64,000 nucleotides of DNA from Chelydra serpentina (taxonomy: Eukaryota; Chordata; Testudines; Chelydridae). Positions 11,645 through 21,955 of this stretch are shown here, one piece after another. Where the stretch lies: NCBI GenBank assembly GCA_037349315.1, contig JBAIAC010000006.1:56850501-56914500 (forward strand), read 5' to 3'. The translations under genes and the position numbers were made by a program. The notes under the pieces are model-generated. The model saw only the letters and a list, made by a program, of their open reading frames with translations, ran no database searches and was not told where the DNA came from. Position 1 is the first letter of the stretch; the number at the start of each line of letters is the position of its first letter.

Positions 11645-11721
11645 TAGACATACAATTCTCCCCCTAGGAGTCCAGTCACAAATTTAATTAACACATCAGT
11701 TTTTTTAACAAGCATCATCAG

Positions 11722-11875
11722 CATGGAAGCATGTCCTCTGGAATGGTGGCCGAAGCATGAAGGGGCATATGAATGTTTAGCATATCTGGCACATAAATAC
11801 CTTGCAACGCTGGGTACAAAAGTGCCATGCAAATACCTGTTCTCACTTTCACTTGAATTGTAAATAAGAAGCAGG
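11722..11875 (+). pseudogene. Second, inverted hAT dimerisation domain
   Basis: On the plus strand the right arm reads MEACPLEWWPKHEG, then LAYLAHKYLATL and KYLFSLS, the same dimerisation domain as the minus-strand copy at about 11240-11108. It is preceded by no transposase body. It therefore exists only because the 3' end of the transposon was duplicated in inverted orientation. Confidence 0.8.
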
Positions 11876-12342
11876 CAGCATTATCTCCCTTAAATGTAAA
11901 CAAACTTGTTTGTCTTAACGATTGGCTGAACAAAAAGTAGGATTGAATGGACTTGTAAGTGCTGAAGTTTTACATTGTTTTATTTTTGAGTGTAGTTATG
12001 TAACAAAAAAGTCTATATTTATAAGTTGCACTTTCATGTTAAAGAGATTGCACTACAGTACTTGTATGAGGTGAACTGAAAAATACTATTTTTTTGTTTA
12101 TCTTTTTTACAGTGCAAATAATATACAGTGAGCACTGTACACTTTGTATTCTGTGTTGTAAATGAAATCGATATATTTATGAATGCAGAAAGACATTATA
12201 AATATTTTTGGATAAATTTCAATTGGTATTCTATTATTAATAGTATGATTAAAACTGTGATTAATCGCAATTAATTTTTAAAATCATGAATAGTTTTTTA
12301 GAGTTAATCGAGTGAATTCAGTGCAATTAATTGACAGCCCTA

Positions 12343-13344
12343 GCAGATATGCATATGATGAATTATATGTGAAAATAAATTCCAGCTCATAGCATGGTTA
12401 TTAAATTATTCTATAGGAATGTCACATCTGCCAGATTTCACTGATATTTGCTAAAAATAAAGCTATCAGGATTAAATTACCAAGATGATTACTTCTACAG
12501 TTAAGTGCATTTAATTTGTTTTATTAAGCTTTCAATGTTCTTTTAGAATTAAATTCTGTATTTACTGTATATATCATGGGATTCTTAAACATTCTGGAAT
12601 CTTTGCAAAGTTATGAACAGCAATATAAGCTAGTTTTGTTGTTGTTTTGTTTTCCTTCCAAGCCTTCTTGATACACTGTATAGTTGTTTTTTAGTTTTGC
12701 TGCTCAAACCAAATATTGCATCACACAATGTTCACATGATCAAAGGATATCATATGAGGAATATGGTATAATGCATTAAATTCCAACTTGGAAAACCACT
12801 GGAAGAATATTATACAAACTTTAATTTAAGAATAAATCAAAGTGAAAATTGCAGTACAAAATGAGCCATACAAAATCAAGTATTCTAAACAAGCACTCAG
12901 AGATGAGGTTTTATTACTGAGCACTGGTTTTCACTTGTCTGCTTTCATTTTTGTAAAAGTTAAAAGCATTTGTGTAATAATTATTTGTTTATACATATGA
13001 TGACAATTCTTTTAATTTGTAAACAGTGTATTTGTCAATCATAGTGAGGCATTGGCTACTTATGTATTTAAGCAGCTTGAGCTCGATGGAGCAAAATCAA
13101 ATCAAGGAGGCAGGAAAGTCCAATTAAAATGACATTAATCAAATGCCCCCACAATGCCTTCCCTCTCCTCTCTAGTACATATCAATACACTTTCAGAACT
13201 AAGGGATGTCTGCTAGCAATAGATGGTCCTTCTGTACCCAATTATATATCTTGCACTGCCAATGTTCAGTAACAAACTTAATAACTGAATGCTTATTTTT
13301 GGATACTTGATTTTATATGTAAACAGAGTCTGAATGAGCTCTCC
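12343..13344. other. AT-rich intergenic sequence, nothing identified
   Basis: Apart from the 8-bp target duplication at the hAT edge, I see no feature. Confidence 0.45.
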
Positions 13345-14790
13345 CTTGACATCTAGTGGTGAGCTGTGGAAAAGGACTTCAGGACCTGATTCATTTGCAT
13401 GGGCACACCCACCCCACCTAGGTCACTTTTGGCTGGTGTGGGATCCCCAGTCTCCTTGTTTTTGGGGCTGGAGTAATAAAGAGTTGTTATCCTTGTTGTG
13501 TGAATCAAGGGCAGCAGAACTGTACTTGGCATTTCCCAATTGAGGAACTCAACCTCAACTAAATGACACTTGCTAGGCAGGGGACCTGGGCTCCAAAGCC
13601 CAGTGAGTTGAGAGAGGGTGGTGTAGTTCTTGTTACTATGTAAGAGAGCTAAGATTAAGTGTAAGTAGTTTCTTGGTCTATCAAAGGTGGTGATCAACTG
13701 TCTTGATGTTTTTTGTCTTTTGGCCTTGAGATGAAAACTTTGTCTGTGTTTCTTGAACCGTGAAGTAAAAACATTATTTAAGTTATAACAGCTAATTTGG
13801 ACTCAATGGAGGGTCATGTTATGTACTGCTGAAATCAATAATATTTAGGTTTAAGTATTAGATCTTCTTTGGGACAGTTTCTCTGATACAAGAAACTGCC
13901 CCCCACTCACAGCTGAAATCATTGAGAGCTGTGTTAAGTGGGGGGGCCTGGTGGAGAGGTGCAGCCAGCAGGGTGACTGGTGGAGTGCCAGAGCAGAGCC
14001 TGGTGGGGGGGAGGGGGAGTGAGTGAGTGCTCAAGCAGCAGAGTGAGTAAGGTGCCTCCTCCCCCCCCCCCACCGCCACTTTCACCTAGGGTGGGAGGTG
14101 AACTCTGGGTCTGCACCTCTGAACTCTGGGTCTGCACTATCCCAGGACAGCAATTGTGAGTGGGGTGCAGAGAAGGAATGGGTACATTAAATTTTTGGGT
14201 TGCTGGAGTTAAGAACCTGAGGGGAAAAGGACACTGCCCAACTTACTTGGTGGTGGGTCTTTTGCTCATGGTTTATGTTTATAACCCCTATTTGTGGTGT
14301 TTCCCCAAATTAATGCCACATTATTTCCCTCCTCTTATTAACATTTTTTTTGCTACATGCAGACTCTGTGCTTGTGAGAGGGGAAGTATTGCCTCTTAGA
14401 GGTGCCAGGGGATGGTGTATAATTGGCCCAGGTCACTGGGTGGGGGCTCGAGCTGGTTTTATGTTGTACTGTTGGAATACAACATAAAACTGGGGGGGGA
14501 GGAATAGCTCAGTGGTTTGAGCATTGGCCTGCTAAACCCAGGGTTGTGAGTTCAATCCTTGAGGGGGCCACTTAGGGATCTGGGGCAAAAATCTGTCAGG
14601 GGACAGTACTTGGTCCTGCTAGTGAAGGCAGGGGACTGGACTCGATGACCTTTCAAGGTCGTTCCAGTTCTAGGAGATTGGCATATCTCCATTTATTTAT
14701 TTATTTATTTAAAGGAACCTCTAGATACTGAACCTGGCCCTTGTTGCTGCCAACTCTGACTGGCAGAAAGGTTAGATATAGTTACTTTTG
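13345..14790 (+). mobile_element. Unclassified long interspersed repeat, split by a SINE
   Basis: This stretch has the mosaic look of a retroelement. It has an AATAAA signal (GTAATAAAGAGTTGTT at 13473), G-runs, and a small tandem repeat (GAACTCTGGGTCTGCAC twice, 14100-14137). It appears to resume after the SINE at 14492-14712. I recognise it only by resemblance to common turtle repeats. Ends and class (LTR element possible) could not be fixed. Confidence 0.3.
14492..14712 (+). mobile_element. Cry-type SINE, ATTT-repeat tail
   Basis: It has an A box in GGAATAGCTCAGTGG and a B box in GTTGTGAGTTCAATCC, then the CTGTCAGGGGACAGTACTTGG body and GTTCCAGTTCTAGGAGATTGG tail seen in the copy at 8017. 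It ends in several ATTT units (14690-14711). It is plus-oriented and well preserved. Confidence 0.88.
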
Positions 14791-14987
14791 TACTTTAATT
14801 TTAAAATGTGCTTTTTAGGATTTAAAACAAACTAGTAACATAGCTGATAATTTCACATTTCTTTATTTTGAGCAAATGTAAGCCCTGTTTTTGCCTTTCA
14901 ATTACAACACATTTACCTCAGCTCCAAAAGACTTACTTCTGATTTAAGTAAGGGTGGGATGAGTTCCAAAGGGAAAATTGGTCCAGT

Positions 14988-14994
<7 letters not shown>

Positions 14995-15034
<40 letters not shown>

Positions 15035-15042
15035 GAGTACAT

Positions 15043-15094
<52 letters not shown>

Positions 15095-15102
15095 GAGTAC
15101 AT

Positions 15103-15168
<66 letters not shown>
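14995..15168. repeat. Compound TA/CA microsatellite with duplicated block
   Basis: Pure (TA)n runs alternate with two nearly identical 20-odd-bp blocks (CACACACAGAGTACATAACA at about 15027-15046 and 15086-15107). The tract is therefore a higher-order repeat in which the unit is (TA)n plus that block. The apparent proteins here are Ile-Tyr repeats and are not genes. Confidence 0.95.
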
Positions 15169-15170
<2 letters not shown>

Positions 15171-15393
15171 AATTAAAATGTCAGCCTGTTTCAACAGAGC
15201 ACTTAAAAATGTTTGTCCTTAATAAATGAATACTATGGGCTTCATTTTGCTCTTATGCCATTATAAATCAGGAGTATTGGGACCTGGTGTAATGGGAAAG
15301 CAGCAGCAGGTCTTATATTTGCTGACCACATCCTCTCTTAGTAAAGAAATGAGAAACTGCGAGCTATGTTTCAGGTTTGCTATCCATTTAGGG

Positions 15394-15826
15394 CAGGGGT
15401 GAAAGTAAAATTGAACTCATACTGGTATGGGGGCCGGCTCTCGCCCCCTGGACGGGGAGGGGCCTCGGGTGGAAGGGACAGGACTAGAAGTCAGCATCCT
15501 CCCAGCCAGCCCATCTGCGCTGCCTGGCTCACACCACCCAGGGCTCCAGCTGTGATTTAAAGGGCCCGGGCTCCGGCCGCTGCTGCGGTAGCAGCAGCAA
15601 TGGCCGGAGCACTGGGCCCTTTCAAATCGCTGCCCCTGGGGCAGGTGCTCCTTTTGTCCCCCACCCACCCCCGTCAGTGGCCCGGGGGGCGGCAGGGGGG
15701 GCAAAAGGGGAAATGACATTAAATCACTTCCTCTGGGGCAGCTGCTCCTTTTGCGCCCCCCCCTATCGGTGGCCCACTTTTTACCAGTACGCCATACCGG
15801 CCCGTACCACTTTACTTTCACCCCTG
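15394..15826. mobile_element. hAT-type MITE (CAGGGGTGAAAGTAAA ends)
   Basis: It has inverted ends CAGGGGTGAAAGTAAA and TTTACTTTCACCCCTG, flanked by an exact 8-bp duplication ATTTAGGG (15386-15393 and 15827-15834). The interior is GC-rich and non-coding. Near each end, partially inverted TACTGGTATGG / CCATACCGG blocks extend the terminal repeat. Confidence 0.92.
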
Positions 15827-15837
15827 ATTTAGGGAAG

Positions 15838-16170
15838 TAGTCAGTCTGCTATCATGAGACCTAAAACACAAGGGTTCAGTTCCCTGCTCTGCCACCGACC
15901 TACTTGGGCAAGTCACTTAGGCCTAAATCCCGGAAGGTATTTAGGTGCCTAACTCCCACTGATTTCCATTAAATATGGGGTGAAACCAGTGGGAGTTAGG
16001 TGCCTAAATACTTTTGAGGATCTGGGCCTTTGTATCACTGCACCTCAGTTCCCCAGCTGCAAAATTGGGATGATAGCACTGTCCTACAGCACAGGAGTGC
16101 TGTGAGGATACACACATTAAAGATTGTGGAGTGTTACAATACACTAGCAATGGGGGCCACGTGAGCACCT
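15838..16170 (+). mobile_element. MIR-like SINE with a nested palindromic MITE
   Basis: The outer parts match the MIR/CORE-SINE pattern: CTGCTCTGCCACCGACCT and GGGCAAGTCACTTAGG, then CACCTCAGTTCCCCAGCTGC and AAATTGGGATGATAGC. An inverted repeat of about 110 bp (GGTATTTAGGTGCCTAACTCCCACTG and its inverse, about 15928-16030) interrupts it, consistent with a short palindromic DNA transposon. Confidence 0.65.
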
Positions 16171-16496
16171 GAATAATAATGGACAGGCAGATATGAAAGT
16201 TTTACCTAAACCCTGTAAAAATAAGTAGGTTAATAGCATGGCCAGATTTATACATCATGTTGCCTTCTGGATAGAAGCCAAACTTGGAGAGGTTGGTATA
16301 GGCTGGGAGCATTCCCAAGCTAATGTTCAGCCTCAGGGTGAGGGAAGTGTGACAAGGACAGAATGTGTGCTGGAAAGACCTTTTGCTACATAGATTCAGG
16401 TGAGCAACCATTTTCATGTTCTCTCCGCAGGTACTAGTGCAGAGAGTGGCGTGGATGATACATCTGAGGGAATAGAGCAGAAGGAGACTCCACCGA

Positions 16497-17066
16497 TTGA
16501 AAGGCATGAGATTCACCGTCCTAGGGATGGGGGTTCCACGACCACCACTCCCAAGAGGAGGAGGAGTGGTGGTCGGGGACTCTCTCCTCAGGGGGACTGA
16601 GTCATCTATCTGCCGCCCTGACCGGGAAAACCGAGAGGTGTGCTGCTTGCCAGGGGCTAGGATTCGTGATGTGACGGAGAGACTGCCGAGACTCATCAAG
16701 CCCTCAGATCGCTATCCCTTCCTGCTTCTCCACGTGGGCACCAATGATACTGCCAAGAATGACCTTGAGCGTATCACTGCAGACTACGTGGCTCTGGGGA
16801 GAAGGATAAAGGAGTTTGAGGCGCAAGTGGTGTTCTCGTCTATGCTCCCTGGGGCAGGAAAAGGCCGGGGTAGAGACCGTGGAATCGTGGAAGTCAACGA
16901 ATGGCTACGCAGATGGTGTCGGAGAGAAGGGTTTGGATTCTTTGACCATGGGATGGTGTTCCAAGAAGAAGGAGTGCTAGGCAGAGACGGGCTTCACCTG
17001 ACGACAAGAGGGAAGAACATCTTTGGAAGCAGGCTGGCTAACCTAGTGAGGAGGGCTTTAAACTAG
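16497..17066 (+). CDS. CR1 ORF1 GDSL/SGNH esterase domain
   Basis: The 189-codon open frame encodes the SGNH hydrolase domain found in ORF1 of CR1 LINEs. Block I is VVVGDSLLRG with the nucleophile serine at residue 29. The oxyanion-hole block is LLLHVGTNDTAK (GTND at 81-84). The catalytic Asp and His lie in GRDGLHLTTRG (D164, H167). All catalytic residues are therefore present. The family is thought to act on lipids or to aid assembly of the element's ribonucleoprotein. The ATG at 497 is not the native start: ORF1 similarity continues upstream in another frame (16430-16600, TPPIERHEIHRP), so a frameshift lies near 16500-16600. The stop at 17064-17066 lies 36 nt before the first ORF2 ATG considered. 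Confidence 0.85.
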   Translation: MKGMRFTVLGMGVPRPPLPRGGGVVVGDSLLRGTESSICRPDRENREVCCLPGARIRDVTERLPRLIKPSDRYPFLLLHVGTNDTAKNDLERITADYVALGRRIKEFEAQVVFSSMLPGAGKGRGRDRGIVEVNEWLRRWCRREGFGFFDHGMVFQEEGVLGRDGLHLTTRGKNIFGSRLANLVRRALN

Positions 17067-17102
17067 GTTCACCGGGGGAAGGAGACCAAAGCCCTGAGGT
17101 AA

Positions 17103-19950
17103 GTGGGATACCGGAAGGAAGCACAAGTAGGTAAGTACAAGAGGGGAGGGCTCCTGCCCCATACTGGGACAGCAGGACAATCGGTGAGTTATCTTAAATG
17201 CCTATACACAAATGCAAGAAGCCTGGGGAACAAGCAGGGAGAACTGGAAGTCCTGGCACAGTCAAGGAATTATGACGTAATTGGAATAACAGAGACTTGG
17301 TGGGATAACTCTCACGATTGGAGTACTGTCATGGATGGATATAAACTGTTCAGGAAGGATAGGCAGGGCAGAAAAGGTGGGGGAGTTGCGTTGTATGTAA
17401 GAGAGCAGTATGACTGCTCAGAGCTCCAGTATGAAACTGCAGAAAAACCTGAGAGTCTCTGGATTAAATTGAGAAGTGGGAGCAACAAGGGTAATGTCGT
17501 GGTGGGAGTCTGCTACAGACCACCAGACCAGGGGGATGAGGTGGATGACGCTTTCTTCCAGCAACTAACAGAAGTTGCTAGATCACAGGCTCTGGTTCTC
17601 ATGGGTGACTTTAATCACCCCGACATCTGCTGGGAGAGCAATACAGCGGTGCACAGACAATCCAGGAAGTTTTTGGAAAGTGTAGGGGACAATTTCCTGG
17701 TGCAAGTGCTGGAGGAACCAACTAGGGGGAAAGCTCTTCTTGACCTGCTGCTCACAAACAGGGAAGAAATAGTAGAGGAAGCAATAGTGGATGGGAACCT
17801 GGGAGGCAGTGACCATGAGATGGTCGAGTTCAGGATCCTGACACAAGGAAGAAAGGAGAGCAGTAGAACAGAGACCCTGGACTTCAGAAAAGCAGACTTT
17901 GACTCCCTCTGGGAACTGATGGGCAAGGTCCCCTGGGAGAATAACATGAGGGGGAAAGGAGTCGAGGAAAGCTGGCTGTATTTTAAAGAATCCTTATTGA
18001 GGTTGCAGGAACAAACCATCCCGATGTGTAGGAAGAAAAGCAAATATGGCAGGCGACCAGCTTGGCTTAACAGTGAAATCCTTGTTCGTCTTAAACACAA
18101 AAAAGCAGCGTACAAGAAGTGGAAGATTGGACTAATGACCAGGGAGGAGTATACAAGTATTGCTCAGGCATGCAGGAGTGAAATTAGGAAGGCCAAATCA
18201 CACTTGGAGTTGCAGCTAGCTGGAGATGTTAGGAGTAACAAGAAGGGTTTCTTCAGGTATGTTAGCAACAAGAAGAAAGTCAAGGAACGTGTGGGCCCCT
18301 TGCTGAAGGAGGGAGGGAACCTAGTGACAGAGGATGTGGAGAAAGCTAGTGTACTCAATGCTTTTTTTGCCTCTGTCTTCACAGACAAGGTCAGCCCCCA
18401 GACAGCTGCACTCTGCAGCACGGTATGGGGAGGAGGTGACCAGCCCTCTGTGGAGAAAGAAGTAGTTCGGGACTATTTAGAAAAGCTGGACAAGCACAAG
18501 TCCATGGGGCCGGATGCACTGCATCCGAGGGTGCTAAAGGAGTTGGCTGATGTGATTGCAGAGCCATTGGCCATTATCTTTGACAAATCATGGCAATCGG
18601 GGGAGGTCCCGGATGACTGGAAAAAAGCCAATGTAGTGCCCATCTTTAAAAAAGGGAAGAAGGAAGATCCAGGGAACTACAGGCCAGTCAGTCTCACCTC
18701 AGTCCCTGGAAAAATCATGGAACAGGTCCTCAAGGAATCAATTCTGAACCACTTAAAGGAGGGGAAAGTGATCAGGAACAGTCAGCATGGATTCACCAAG
18801 GGCAAGTCATGCCTGACTAACCTAATTGCCTTCTATGATGAGATAACCGGCTCTGTGGATGAGGGGAAAGCAGTGGATGTGCTATTTCTTGACTTTAGCA
18901 AAGCTTTTGATACAGTCTCCCACAGTGTTTTTGCCAGCAAGTTAAAGAAGTATGGGCTGGATGAATGGACGGTAAGGTGGATAGAAAACTGGCTAGATGG
19001 TCGGGCTCAACGGGTAGTGATCAATGGTTCCATGTCTAGTTGGCAGCCGGTATCAAGTGGAGTGCCCCAAGGGTCGGTGCTGGGGCCGGTTTTGTTCAAT
19101 ATCTTCATCAACGATCTGGAGGATGGTGTGGACTGCACCCTTAGCAAGTTTGCAGATGACACTAAACTGGGAGGAGTGGTTGATACGCTGGAGGGTAGGG
19201 ATAGGATACAGAGGGACCTAGACAAATTAGAGGATTGGGCCAAAAGAAATCTGATGAGGTTCAACAAGGACAAGTGCAGAATCCTGAACTTAGGACGGAA
19301 GAATCCCATGCACTGCTACAGACTAGGGACCGAATGGCTGGGCAGCAGTTCTGCAGAAAAGGACCTAGGGGTTACGGTGGATGAAAAGCTGAATGAGTCA
19401 ACAGTGTGCCCTTGTTGCCAAGAAGGCTAATGGCATTTTGGGTTGTATAAGTAGGGGCATTTCCAGCAGATCGAGGGACGTGATTATTCCCCTCTATGCG
19501 GCACTGGTGAGGCCTCATTTGGAGTATTGTGTCCAGTTTTGGGCCCCACACTACAAGAAGGATGTGGATACATTGGAAAGAGTCCAGCGGAGGGCAACAA
19601 AAATGATTAGGGGGCTGGAGCACATGACTTATGAGGAGAGGCTGAGGGAACTGGGATTGTTTAGCCTGCAGAAGAGAAGAATGAGGGGGGATTTGATAGC
19701 TGCTTTCAACTACCTGAAAGGGGGTTCCAAAGAGGATGGATCTAGACTGTTCTCAGTGGTAGAAGATGACAGAACAAGGAGTAATGGTCTCAAGTTGCAG
19801 AGGGGGAGGTTTAGGTTGGATATTAGGAAAAACTTTTTCACTAGTAGGGTGGTGAAGCACTGGAATGGGTTACCTAGGGAGGTGGTGGAATCTCCTTCCT
19901 TGGAGGTTTTTAAGGTCAGGCTTGACAAAGCCCTGGCTGGGATGATTTAG
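17103..19950 (+). pseudogene. CR1 ORF2: endonuclease plus reverse transcriptase, one frameshift
   Basis: The first frame (17103-19430) contains an AP-type endonuclease with [12 protein letters not shown] (residues 167-178) and the GSDHEM active-site block (235-240). The reverse transcriptase follows: [64 protein letters not shown] and FADD at 683-686. The frame is lost near 19393. Downstream, [19 protein letters not shown] continues in the next frame to the stop at 19950. Comparison with the older CR1 (AATATGAGTCA at about 3040) shows a 2-nt deletion (AATGAGTCA here). All catalytic residues seen are intact. ORF2 nicks target DNA and copies the RNA by target-primed reverse transcription. Without the deletion it would read through. 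Confidence 0.93.
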
Positions 19951-20245
19951 TTGGGTTTGGTCCTGCTTTGAGCAGGGGGTTGGACTAGATGACCTCCTGA
20001 GGTTCCTTCCAACCCTGAGATTCTATGATTCTACGTCACGCACTGGGAAAAGCGATCAGCCAGGAGCGAGCAAGTAGCATTCTCAGCACAGAGCTGGTGC
20101 TCATGCCCTTCTGGCTATGCAGTCAGGTAACAAAATAACTCTAGCACAAGCACAGCAAGGAGGAAATGATTGAGGGGGAGCTATTTGTGTTGGGGCCTCT
20201 GTGCACAGAGGCCCCAACTGAGACTGGGGTCCCATTGGGTTAGAT

Positions 20246-20377
20246 CAGTGGTTTTCAACCTGTGGTCCGGGGAACCCCTTGGGGTCTGCAGACTATGTCT
20301 AAGATTTCTAAAGGGGTCCGCACCTCCATGAGACATTTTTTACGGGTTCACAAATGAAAAAAGGTTGAAAACCACTC
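20246..20377. mobile_element. Short hAT-type MITE (CAGTGGTTTTCAACCT ends)
   Basis: Ends CAGTGGTTTTCAACCT and AGGTTGAAAACCACTC are inverted repeats of the kind seen in MER5/Charlie-like hAT elements. The element is 132 bp long with no coding capacity. I could not find a matching 8-bp target duplication. Confidence 0.75.
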
Positions 20378-20396
20378 TTAGGTGGCGTATAGACAT

Positions 20397-20580
20397 ATAA
20401 GAATGGCCATACTGGGTCAGACCAAAGGTCCATCTAGCCCAGTATCATAGTAACACACAGTACCTGTCCAAAGAGTTTACACTCTAAATAGCAAAACAAA
20501 CTAAAGGTGAGACAATGGAAGTATCCTGTTTCAGAGATGGGAAGTTGAGGCACTGACAGATTAAATGACTTACCCTATAT
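20397..20580 (+). repeat. Fragments of old amniote interspersed repeats
   Basis: GAATGGCCATACTGGGTCAG and AGGTCCATCTAGCCCAGTAT (20401-20445) match a repeat whose second copy lies at 23818-23925. Immediately after is GATGGGAAGTTGAGGCACTG with AGATTAAATGACTTACCC, which resembles the MIR 3' part. Both are short and old. Confidence 0.5.
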
Positions 20581-20589
20581 CTGTGATCT

Positions 20590-21354
20590 TGGACAAGTAT
20601 AAAATGAAAGAATTAAAGTTAGCTTAAGTTTGGTTAAGGAAATATATATGTGTTGTAAAGAAAGGCCCTGACTAGCAAGCAGAAGGAATGTCTTGAAAAT
20701 CATAAGTGATAAGGCCAGAAGGAATAAAGTAGGGATGATGTCTGGTTCAAAGAATGAATAATGAGATTGGGGAAGTTTGAAAAGAGAGGCCTCTGACCAA
20801 TAGGGGTGACTGCAGATGATTTTAAATCAAACCAAGAGAGTCCATCTTAAAATGAGCCAACATGACCCTTCCCCAACCACCACACCAGTGTTAAAGCCTG
20901 TGTGAACCCAAGTACAATAGGAAAACTGTTGGGCAGCAAGAAAGTGGTGAGGAAAGGCCTTGAGAAGAGAGAAGATTGTATATCTTATCTGGATTAAGGC
21001 TGGAAATAAGGGTAACTGTCTCCAATTGGTTTTTAACTGAAGTCAATAATTGGCAAGGACATCACTTGTTTGTTAAAGGGTATAAAAAGTAAACTCTTAA
21101 AGGGTTCATTGCTAGTACCTGTTGGAGCCGATGAATATGGGTCTAAGCACCCAGAGGTTTAGCCTATTTGTAAGTATCTTGATCAAATGCTTTTAAATGT
21201 TTTGAGTTTTTTTGGATGTAGTAAATTGTTTATTATTGAGGCTTTTTAGGCATGTTTAGAGCAATTGTATAAGTATCATTTGTCCTTTGGATTTACTAAA
21301 GGAATTTATGGTTAAATTAGTGTTTAGTGGTTTCCCATATTAATATTTTCAAAT
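20590..21354 (+). mobile_element. Possible degraded LTR
   Basis: A TATA box (GGGTATAAAAAGTAAACTC at 21079) sits about 40 nt before a TGTTGGAGCC segment. The upstream base composition resembles a retroviral U3. There is no verified TG...CA boundary or target duplication, so this is only a suggestion. Confidence 0.25.
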
Positions 21355-21362
21355 GTTATTAA

Positions 21363-21947
21363 TAAGGCTCTGTGTTGGTCACAGATTCCCTAACTTTCCG
21401 TGACCTCTGTGACTTCTGCAGCAGCTGGTGCATCTGGCCCGTGGGCCGCCTGAGCAGCTCGGGCAGCCCCCCGGCCAAGCACACTGGCCACTGCTGGGGC
21501 AGTCTCGGGTCCCCCCTACCCTCCAGAAGCAGGAGTTTGGGTGTGGGGGGCTCAGGGCTGGGGTGCAGGGCAGTGCTTACCTGGGGAGCTCAGCTCCTAG
21601 CTCCACATGCTGCCCCTGCCTACAGGCACCACCCCTGCAGCTCCCATTGGCTGCAGTTCCCAGCCAATGGGGCTGCAGAACCGGGGCTTGGGGCAGAGTG
21701 GAGGCAGCATATGGAGCTAGGAGCTGGAGGTCACCGCTTCCCAGGAGCTGGATAGGGAATCTGCCCCAGCCCTGCCAACTCCCTGCCCCCACAGCACCCG
21801 TGGCACCCCAGGGCCGCCCCCCACAAGTTTTAGTCAGGGGTTTATAGTAAAAGTCACAGACAGGTCACGAGCTGTGAATTTTTGTTTACTGCCCATGACC
21901 TGTCCATGACTTTTACTAAAAATACCCATGACCAAAATGTAGTCTTA
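21363..21947. mobile_element. hAT-type MITE (TAAGGCTCTG / TAAGACTACA ends)
   Basis: An exact 8-bp duplication GTTATTAA flanks the unit (21355-21362 and 21948-21955). The inverted ends are imperfect (TAAGGCTCTG against TAAGACTACA). The subterminal zones carry several copies of GTGAC/GTCAC, possibly transposase-binding repeats. The interior is GC-rich and its open frames overlap on both strands without domains. Confidence 0.82.
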
Positions 21948-21955
21948 GTTATTAA

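Larger units (their letters stand above)
10179..12342. mobile_element. hAT fold-back transposon with ~0.6-kb inverted arms
   Basis: The element starts TAGGGCT and ends AGCCCTA, and is flanked by an exact 8-bp duplication GCAGATAT (10171-10178 and 12343-12350), diagnostic of hAT. The left arm (10179-10614 plus 11086-11260) is an inverted copy of the right arm (about 11700-12342). Both contain the same blocks, for example CATTCCAGAGGACATGC at 11221-11237 and its inverse at 11726-11742. Each arm encodes the C-terminal dimerisation region of a hAT transposase reading toward its own end. The centre (11294-11644) holds one minus-strand transposase segment. The normal 5' end of the transposon has thus been replaced by a second 3' end. 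A GC-rich insert (10615-11085) interrupts the left arm. Confidence 0.88.
16400..20035 (+). mobile_element. Young, near-intact CR1 LINE
   Basis: The element carries most of ORF1 (esterase part), complete ORF2 apart from one frameshift, and the CR1 3' end (GATTCTATGATTCTA ending at about 20034). Little decay is visible, so it inserted recently. The 5' edge is uncertain. CR1-like sequence is clear from about 16430, and a TCTCTCCGCAG splice-acceptor-like sequence at about 16418-16430 may be part of the element's own 5' region. CR1 usually leaves no clear target duplication, and none was found. Confidence 0.92.

Noticed and set aside
13931..14137. Gly/Pro-rich open frames on the minus strand
   Set aside because: They arise from G-runs and a small tandem repeat within an interspersed repeat.
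14959..15194. Ile-Tyr repeat proteins on both strands
   Set aside because: They are translation of a (TA)n microsatellite.
21372..21847. Overlapping 127- and 139-codon open frames
   Set aside because: They lie wholly inside a GC-rich hAT MITE with exact 8-bp duplication, and open frames occur there on both strands.
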